A DNA stretch of 64,000 nucleotides from Fomes fomentarius (lineage: Eukaryota; Basidiomycota; Agaricomycetes; Polyporales; Polyporaceae): NCBI GenBank assembly GCA_022606135.1, contig JABYQN010000002.1, positions 2,418,001 to 2,482,000 on the forward strand, given 5' to 3'. The notes under the pieces are model-generated. The model was not told the DNA's origin and ran no database searches. It saw only the letters and a program-made list of their open reading frames with translations. Each line of letters starts with the position of its first letter. Position 1 is the stretch's first letter. Positions 56,384-64,000 of the stretch are shown here, one piece after another. The position numbers were made by a program, and so were the translations under genes.

Positions 56384-57800
56384 CTACAAATATTTGTCCA
56401 ACAACTTCTTCGACGCCTCGACGCCGAGCTGATGATCTGTCAGAATCTCTGAAAATAAATTAGAACCAGTGTAAAGACTCACGAAAGTCGCTGCGTTTGC
56501 CGGGAATGCCTGTGAATGGCATACCTTGCATGAGCAACAATCTTGAGACAAATGAGCGGTATACACGCACCCGCGCCATGGCAGGACCAAGACCTCTCCA
56601 GAGGGCCGCGACTCCATCTGCAGCTATGGTCTTGCGCGCGCAGTCTAGGAAGCCAGAGTATGTCCCTGTGGGTGCAGACTGGATTCTGGACTTCAGCACC
56701 TGTACGTTGTGTGAGATCTACGCCAAACATCGACAAGATAGCTGCACAAACATCGGGAGGGATAGCAATCGACCACATTGCGACACCGGCCGTACCACCC
56801 GCAATGATGATCGCGCTGAGGTTGAGGTCTGAAGGCGACTGCCCCGCAGGTGTGAGCAGCTTCTTCGTCACCTCATACGCTGCAAAATATCTGTGAAACT
56901 TCTGTCAGGATATAGAGCGGACATAAGTACACACACAACGTACGCAGCGCTACCAGGCCCGTCGCGCGCAACAGTCGCAGCAGAGCCACGGAAAACACTG
57001 CGCAAGCCACCTTCGCGGTAGAGATGCTTTACAACATCAAACACACCCTTGTACTGGGGGCCGCCCTGGCCTTGGCCCTGCACCTGTCGGGATAGAAGTT
57101 AGTCGTAAGGCGACATGTCACAATATGTTTACACATACCTGCAAGAGCACCTTCGCCCGCTCTACCGGCGCAGTGACGAGGGTGGTGGGTATAGCAGAGA
57201 GGAAACCGGCGGTCGCGAGCTCCGGTATCGACAACTCGCTGCTTGTACGATTGGGGGTGAATTTCTGGATGAGTAGCTTGGACATATCGTAGGCCTATTG
57301 CGCACATCCTTGAGCAGCATTGCCAGAGAAATCGAAATCATACGCACCCAGAACGACACAGCGAAGATAGGCGTGACACCGAGTAATGGGGGAACAACAC
57401 CACGGTAGAGACTAGACCGGCGGAGGACGGTATCAACATCTCTGAGGAGCTGCAGGAAGAGAGCGACACGGACCCAGTAGGACCATCTCGTGCCAACGCC
57501 TTTTTCACGACATCTATCGCCCCCGTGTACGTGCCGGGCGCAGCGGTCTGCAATCTTGTCTTGGTCAAGTCGAATGGATGACCTGCTCGCATCTCAGTGT
57601 TCTAGCTCGCATCGATCCAGTACCAGGCTTATACGCACCGACAAGCACCGCCGCGACACCGCCCACACCTCCCGACACGAACGACTTGACCGACTCGGCG
57701 GTCGACGACCGGTGAACCTCCTCTGCGGCTGGTGCGTCGCTCTACCCCCACCACACGCGTCAGCTATCGCTGTCCGAGCGCGCATCCGCTAACGCACCAT
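56384..57800 (-). CDS. CRC1: Mitochondrial carnitine/acylcarnitine carrier
   Basis: An inner-membrane carrier that exchanges acylcarnitine for carnitine, bringing fatty acyl groups into mitochondria for oxidation. Three tandem carrier repeats are present, with signatures HPFDLTKTRLQ, APVERAKVLLQ and IPPDVLKSRIQ. The third repeat, with AGGTAGVAMWSIAIPPDVL, is typical of the acylcarnitine subgroup. The start codon ATG (57800) is followed directly by an intron (ATG|GTGCGT), and exon 2 begins SDAPAAEEVHRSSTAESV. Another intron splits VLVG|HPFDL. Later pieces are GTYTGAIDVVKKALARDG, YKGVFDVVKHLYREGG and GTYSGFLDCARKTIAADGV. It ends GVEASKKLLDKYL. About seven introns. Substrate assignment is by subgroup resemblance. 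Confidence 0.88.
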
Positions 57801-58699
57801 GGTAGTGACCTTTCTATTGAGTCTAGAGCAGAAACCTGGGAAGACAAGAGGGAAAGAGCAAGCACGCGTGCACCGAGGCTGCGCGATATAAGAGCAGGTA
57901 CTCCGGCAAGAATTCAGCCCTTGGCGGCGATGGCGCGTGATTCCCCGTCATAGGCAGAGAGATCCGATCTGTAGTTCCCCGCGCCTAATCAGATAATTGC
58001 CTATGTATTGCCTCTTTCAAGCCACACGCACAGGTTTCAGGCAGCGAAGACTGAGGCCTCAGGCGTGGTCCATACTAGCCCACGATGTCGCCGCACTTAA
58101 TCCGCCTTCTTCTCTATCATACCCCACAACCCCCGCCCAAGGCCAATTGTGGGGAAGCCGCCCACGCGTGTCTCAACACATCGATCGTTCCTCTCGGACG
58201 ATGCCGATGTGCCCTGTCCATAGAAAAGGCACTGCGGTACCTCCGGTCGAATTCCGTAGCATCACCTAGAGGCTAGAGAATGTTATGTATCTATCATGTG
58301 ACTGACGCTCTGCACTCCGACTCGGTGAACAGCACGTATGTAGTATACTACTCACACTTTCCAAGGTTGCTTGGCAGCTGTCGACAGTCCAGTGTAGTCT
58401 GGTGATCTGCAACGACTCGATAAGGGTTGATCTGGATTCTGCAGTGCTTATAAAGATCCACAGTGATCCACGCACTTAGTACTCACGATCCTTAAATCCT
58501 TGTGAACAACCCTACGTCCGTTCCAACGTGCATCCTATATAGCTCATATTGACGTCGACAGCAAATACACCTCCATCAAAATGCATCCTACACATTAGCT
58601 ACCGTAACTGTCTAATAGAAAGAACGACCGACAGCGAATGTCTATACTACACACAGGAAAATCCAAGAATCCCTTACCATAATGATGTATCCACGCTCA
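57801..58699. other. Carrier promoter and 3' flank of FAS1 gene
   Basis: No gene supported. A CCGAGG hexamer at 57873-57878, about 70 bases upstream of the carrier ATG, matches the core of fatty-acid-response sites described in filamentous fungi, but a six-base match is weak evidence. Confidence 0.4.
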
Positions 58700-61546
58700 C
58701 TACGACTCCCCATCGTCGGGACCAAAGCCGCCCACGGGTTCATACGTCGCCTCAGTCGTGTCCCGTCTCCACACCCACCGCACGCCCATGAAGAATAGAC
58801 CAATCAGAACAACACCACCTCCGCCAACAGAAACCGGCGCGCCGTACTCAGTCCACCAGCTCGGCTGGTACGGCGACAGCAGCCTGTCGATCTGGATGAC
58901 GCCTCCGGTGCCGCCGCCAGTCGTCGAGCGGCCCCAAGACATGACCTGCGCCCATTCCTGCTCACCGTCCTTGCCACGCGCGCCCTTGATGCCAATGACC
59001 GTGCCACCCTGCCCGTCCTTGCCGCTCAGCACGCGCACGAGGAGGTCGCCGTACACGGACTCCGAGCTGTGCAGCGTCGTGTACGTCGTCGAGTCATCCA
59101 ATGGTAGTGGGCGATTGTTGACGAGGCTGTCGATCACAGCCCAAGAGTCGGTGGGGACGGAGGAGGACGCTTTGGATGGGATGAGGTGCTGTTCGACGGT
59201 TGTACGCAGGCGCTTCTCGTCCGAGTACAGCTCTGTGAGGTTGACGTCCTTGAACGCGTCGTCTGTCGGGCAGAGCAGCGTCCACCCCGAGCCACTGAGG
59301 CCCTTCTCCGCCCACGGTGAACCTTCGGGCGGCGCGGTGCCATTCAGGACCCAATCAAGACCGGCCTTGACCACCATAGTGGTCATGGTCGAGCCCTTCG
59401 CAGCCTTGACAAGCTTGCCCACCGTGATATCGACGGAACGCGGAATCATGATGTCCGAGACCTCGTGGATCACTCCAGTCTGCGTGAGTAAGTTCCGCGG
59501 TGTGAGCGCCGACTGCATATCCGCCCAGCCACCACTGGCAGCAAGGACTACGGTGCGGTTGGACCCACGTCTATCGACGTGGACGTCGGAGCCTTCCAAG
59601 GTCCGGAAGGTGAGCTGTGAACCGTTCACGAAAGGGTCCGCATACTCCACACTGGCGAGTACGTGGTGTCGAATGACGCGTTCAAAGTCCGCTTTCGCAG
59701 ATGACGAACGCAGATGGTCAGTGACAAGCATCCCTAGGCGAGAGAATGCGTCATTGAGAGGAATGAGTAGGGTAGTCTGCGGCATTGACTTCAACGTATC
59801 CGCTAGGTTAGTCGAGAAGATGCCGGTGATGAAGTAAGAGAAATCGAGGTCGGGCAATGCGGTTTCTAGTGCGTCAGAGGGAGGGACTAGCGGTCGGGAG
59901 ACGAAGTAGATGACAGTATTGTTGACTTCCTCTGGATGTGGGCTGCGTAAATACCGATGACATAGCAAGCTACCGACTAGACGTACCTTGCCCCAAAACA
60001 CCAGCTCCAGCAAAACGTATCGCCTTGACCTGGTCATTCTTGCTGTCATCTACTTCAACCATCATGACTTGACGTCCTCCTGCCAGTCCTGATTCTTCTA
60101 AAGCAGTTTCCACCAACATGCCATTGTCGAACTTCTTGGGAGCCCACTTTCCAGGAAGGAAGTGATACTGCAAGAAGCGCTTCAACTCTTCGCTTCCACG
60201 GTGAGGAAGGTCGTCAGGCGCGAACAGCCTGATGACATCGTCGCGGGGAGCGAGAATCGTATACGAAGCTTCCGTGTCGTTGATGAGGTGAGTCAAATTC
60301 ACGGAATGAATCAGGGATACGAATTCCGTGCAGTTGAGTGCCAAGAGATACTTCTCCGGGGTGAGTTGTAAGGCGCCCGGCGGGAGAAGGAGGTCGGAGA
60401 CAGTGTGTAGAACGCCATTCGACGCGTATATGTCGCGTTCAATGAGCTCTCCTTCCGATACTTTCACCTTGCCATCTGCGGGTACGATCTTAAGAGACCG
60501 TCCATGAATGGTAGGCACTGAGTGATTGTGTGAGACACCACAGTTGTTGAAGAACAATGTAGGACGTACAATGTACGGACTTCTTGAACGAATCCGACCA
60601 TTTCACCTCCTTCTCTTCGAGCAGTACTGCATGCATGTTGAGAATACGCGTTAGGTCGTCAGTTGCGAACTCGCTCTCGAGGTATAGTCGCTCTAAGGGT
60701 TCCAACGCCTCCCAAGCATCGTTCACGGGAAGAAACAGAGTGAGAGTCGGAGTGGAATTGAGAAAGTTGGAAAGTTCAGGGGTGAGAATCTTGTGGAAGT
60801 AAGAGAGGTCGCTGCGTCGGGAGATAACGGTAGCTGAGACGAGCCAGGATTAGCATCCTAGGGTTTGTATTAGGAACGGAAGGCTCACAAAGGTCGGGCG
60901 GCATCTCTAACACTTTATCAATGCCGAAAAGTACACCATTCGCCGCGGCCACTGATTCCTTGACTATCTTTACACCACCCTTCCCATACATGTCCACGCC
61001 GACCCATAGAGCGTCCCCCCTCGCCGACAAACGAAGCCGCTGGGGGTCCGTCCCGAGAGTGCCGTTCGGCACGGGCATCCATGGGGGATATGGAGGCGGG
61101 TCTTGTGAGGGAGGCTCGGATGAATCTCCAGGATACAGCAGCGTCGGAAGCTGCTTAGGCGTTTGGCCAGTAGGTATGTTCGGGAGAGTATAGTTTAGCA
61201 GATGGTAGAAGAGCTGCTGCCGGAGTCGAATCTGGAGATTGTCCTGCAGCTCAGCTGCATTATCGTCCAAGGCTTGCTGCCACAGCGAATTCGACCGACT
61301 GTGGTGTTCAATGGCTACGTTTGTCGGAGCAAAGAAAGTGCTGCCATTCAGCGCGCGCAAGGTCGGAATGAGCTTCGCACGCTGAAGAAGCTTGATGAGG
61401 GAGAGGTAGTCGGTGTCGTTGTATAGGACATCCAAGAGGGTAGTTGATTGAATTGTCGGGGCTTGGTGGTGAAGTGGGACCTGGGCCGACTGGACGAGAG
61501 GCAAAAAGGCGAGGAGGCCGATGGGGATACACGGCCAGGGCCTCAT
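58700..61546 (-). CDS. Multi-domain fasciclin (FAS1) protein, membrane anchored
   Basis: FAS1 domains mediate adhesion at the cell surface or in vacuoles. The signal peptide is MRPWPCIPIGLLAFLPLVQS from ATG 61546. About four to five FAS1-like units follow. The first has LIKLLQRAKLIPTLRALNGS and TFFAPTNVAIEHHS. The second has SYFHKILTPELSNFLNSTPT and LFLPVNDAWEAL. The third has EFVSLIHSVNLTHLINDT and YTILAPRDDVIRLF. The fourth has TTLLIPLNDAFSRLGMLV and IRHHVLASVEYADPF. The fifth has GWTLLCPTDDAFKDVNLT. Each unit ends in a segment such as NGVLHTVSDLLLPP or TGVIHEVSDIMIP. A C-terminal helix, GGGVVLIGLFFMGVRWVW, precedes a short tail ending GFGPDDGES. Many N-glycosylation sites are visible. Introns are few; the largest exon is at 58,700-59,985. 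Confidence 0.9.
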
Positions 61547-61926
61547 AGCAAGCGGCGTAAACACGCGAGGGGAGCAAAGGTGAGAAGGTGAAGGATAGTG
61601 CTTATGGGTTGTAAGAGGGGAGAGGTGGGCGCAGAGGCAGAGCGGAACGGCTAAGCAGAACTGCGCGTGCGCTGCGTCGACCGAGGACAAGGGTCCGGGT
61701 CTGGCAGTGGGATGACGTCCTGCGTGCAACCCACGTGTGCGCAAGCGCTCATGGTGTGCAGTGCTCCGGAGAACTCCGAGCCGAGGAGGACTGCAGGCTG
61801 CAGCTTGCTCCCATCTCATTTGGTCACTTGTCGCCACTGGTAGAATGCCTTGATCGCCTCCGCATCGCCCTGCACTCTAGACATTTAGACGGCCCCTCTT
61901 GCTACTATACCACTCTCGCTGGGATA
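61547..61926. promoter_or_regulatory. Shared promoter region between FAS1 gene and RAV1-like gene
   Basis: Only 380 bases separate the two divergent start codons, so both promoters must lie here or overlap. No specific factor site was identified. Confidence 0.5.
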
Positions 61927-64000
61927 ATGCTCGACGTTCTGCAATCATACACCGGCTGCCCGCCATCCACTCTGCAGTTCCTCCACTTGCCTCGCGAGAC
62001 CTTGCTCGTTCGTATTCTCCTCCTGCTCCTCGTGTGCGGCGTGCGCTCATGCTACCGCGCAGCTATTTCCGTTCGCAGACTCTGTTGCCGTGTTCAATGC
62101 AAGTTCTCTTGTCTTCCTCCGCGCTCTCGCCTTCTGGGAGGTCTTTCCCTCAACCCGTCACACAACGCAATCGGTACAATGTCTTACCGTCGAGAACACC
62201 ATGAAAGTGGTACGCGTGTCGCTCGCCCTGCAAGCCGTCCTTCTCATCTCATCTCCCCCAGGTGGTCGCGTCTCTCGGTCATCGGGTGGTCGCCTGGTGT
62301 CTTTCAGGTACCCAGAACAACTACTGGCGCGTTCATTCTTCTCTCCTGCTTCCCGAAGATCAGCAAGTTACCGCTCTCAATTATGTCTCTGGTAGGCTTT
62401 TTCTTCTATCATCCGAGTCAACCCTCATCTCTTGCAGGTCTACTTGCCGTCGGCACGCGATCCAGCTTGTCTGTCTACACGCTAACCTTAGAGAACGACC
62501 TCCCTACATGGTCTATGAAGTGGTCATCCACGTATGCATTACATTCCTATATGCTACCATGTATGTACATTCATCTCCTATTGAACAGTGTACCTACACT
62601 ATCCCGTGTGCGATTCTCGCCGTCTCTCATGTACATCGCAACCACCTCCCTGGTAAGTGCTACCGGTTGAGCAAATTGGGATGTCACGTCAAACGCACCA
62701 CATAGCATGATAACATAGTCCGCATACACTTGACAACAACCGGTCGTCAAACTCAACGTATTCCCCATCCACGCCCTGTCACAGACCTCATCTGGCGCAA
62801 TTCGCCAACGTCTAGCAGGTCAGATGTCGATGTCTTGCATTCACTAGGTGTCCCTTACTGAGGACACATCCATAGAGACGATCCCATTCTGTATACTATC
62901 ACATCAGATGCAACTCTCCGCATATTCATGCCTGTACTCGATGCACCTCAGTATCTCCAACTTCACACCGCGCTCGACACATTCTCCTCCTTACCGTTCT
63001 CCGTGTCATCCCAAGCATTGTCCGCCGACTCTAGCGTCTTCTGGCTAGACCGCGAGGTGATGAGTGCTGCATTTAAATCAACGCTTGCGGAGCCACAACC
63101 TCCGGAGGAAGACGCACGGCGGCGACGCATCCGTGAGATTGTTGAAGAAGGATGGGACATCTTCCTGCGGGTGCTCGGGGACGGCTCGCTGGTCGTACAG
63201 GCAGTTGCGGTGCGTGTCACCACCTGTCACATTCGTTTTGTATTCTTTACTGAACTGTTGTGTAGCACATCGATAGACGGCCCCCGACGCTTCTCAAGCA
63301 ATTCACCCTGCTACAAACCGCGCCTGGGGTTCTTCTGGGACCTCCGAACCATCTCTATGTGGTGCCGAGCCCGGAGAAAGGCTTGCTCACCCTTATCACA
63401 TCACCCCCTCTCATATCGTACGAGCTTACGGTCCTTCCCTTCTTCGACGCAGACGCGGCCGGACTGAGACACATTGCATCGGGCTCGGAGCATACACACG
63501 TGGACGCTCCGGGAGGTGAGGATCCGCGTGCAGAAATAGTACGATATGTCAGGACGCCCAATGGTGAGGGCGTTGGCGCAATTAGGGCAGACGGAACCGG
63601 CGAAGTATGGACTTTCGACTGGCACAAGTCAGGCGCCTTGATCAGAACAGGGAGGTGGACGGTCGAGGAGGAAGGCAGCGTAGACCACTTCGTAGTCATC
63701 GATGCAGGTTAGTCTTCCCCTGGTACGCGCAATGCACCTGAGGATTAATATTCAATTTCCTCCATAGGCCGTTACTTCGCGACGTATTCTTCGTCAACGG
63801 GTGTCCTCACCCTCCATACGTCTCCGCCCGCTTCCGTCACCGTTCCTGCGTTGACTTTACTCTTCGTTCTCTCAGCGCCTCACTCAGTTCCCATACGCAC
63901 GCTCGTCGCGGTCACCGCCAGCCAGACAGTGCTCATCATCGCCGCAACCCTGTTCGGTGGTACACCGACGTTGACACTGCTCTCTGAGTCCTCCCTACCT
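61927..64000 (+). CDS. RAV1: RAV1-like subunit of the RAVE complex, N-terminal part, continues beyond window
   Basis: Rav1 (DMXL/rabconnectin family) assembles the V-ATPase with Skp1 and Rav2. The start is MLDVLQSYTGCPPSTLQFLH (ATG 61927). An intron with donor GTTCGT leads to LFPFADSVAVFNASSLVFLR then ALAFWEVFPSTRH. WD-repeat-like strands follow: VVASLGHRVVAWCLSG, YWRVHSSLLLPEDQQVTALN, GLLAVGTRSSLSVYTLTLEN and VPTLSRVRFSPSLMYIATTS. Next are PVTDLIWRNSPTSSRSD, LYTITSDATLRIFMPVLDA, EIVEEGWDIFLRVLGDGSLV and VLLGPPNHLYVVPSPEKG. The coding sequence is still open at the window edge (TLTLLSESSLP), so it is partial. Identification rests on remembered family pattern and is good but not certain; intron edges around 62,660-62,880 are approximate. 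Confidence 0.8.

Noticed and set aside
58758..59837. 359-codon plus-strand frame
   Set aside because: Antisense to the FAS1 exon, with composition expected of a shadow frame and no family motif.
1..64000. Mobile elements, CRISPR arrays, viral insertions
   Set aside because: No terminal repeats, transposase or reverse transcriptase motifs, or spaced repeats were found by eye on either strand.

Overview
The window is nuclear DNA of a filamentous basidiomycete, most likely an Agaricomycete; a polypore-like fungus is my guess from gene content, not a proven placement. Genes are dense and lie on both strands. Most are broken by many short introns of about 50 to 80 bases with GT...AG ends. Several families are typical of mushroom-forming fungi: a DUF6533-type membrane protein, F-box/LRR-like proteins, a MYND finger protein, kinase-like proteins and an M35 peptidyl-Lys metallopeptidase. 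No bacterial, viral, CRISPR or recognisable transposon sequence was seen.

Layout. 1-10 kb: the 3' part of coatomer subunit beta (SEC26), an NCS1 purine/cytosine-type permease, an unknown serine/proline-rich protein on the minus strand, and ALG9 (N-glycan mannosyltransferase). 10-26 kb: a DUF6533-like membrane protein, about 3 kb with no supported gene, a single-pass membrane protein with a serine-rich tail, the SIN3 corepressor, and a small unknown membrane protein, the last three all on the minus strand. 26-32.5 kb: the osmosensor SHO1, an RNF10/Mag2-like RING protein, and a WBP11-like splicing factor that starts divergently from the RING gene. 32.7-40.9 kb: an accessory island with a MYND finger gene that looks frameshifted, an LRR-like fragment, two F-box/LRR-like genes and two paralogous kinase-like genes that lack the catalytic aspartate. 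42-48.5 kb: a secreted M35 metallopeptidase and an acid-sphingomyelinase-like phosphodiesterase. 49.7-51 kb: a possible short unknown protein and an intron-containing tRNA-Asp(GTC). 52-64 kb: N-acetylglutamate synthase (arginine synthesis) behind a perfect TGACTCA site, an unknown basidiomycete protein, a carnitine/acylcarnitine mitochondrial carrier, a multi-FAS1 membrane protein, and the 5' part of a RAV1-like gene, which starts divergently from the FAS1 gene.

Most genes are single-copy housekeeping functions (secretory pathway, glycosylation, chromatin, splicing, V-ATPase assembly, arginine synthesis, fatty-acid transport). They are neighbours without an obvious shared pathway. The part most likely to hold something undescribed is the 32.7-40.9 kb island, where F-box-like and pseudokinase-like genes alternate. 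Coding frames are interrupted in NAGS (one shift) and in the MYND gene (two shifts). These may be assembly indels or real lesions and should be checked before the models are used. Exon boundaries were inferred by eye from splice motifs and protein-family continuity; start and end give the whole gene span, introns included.
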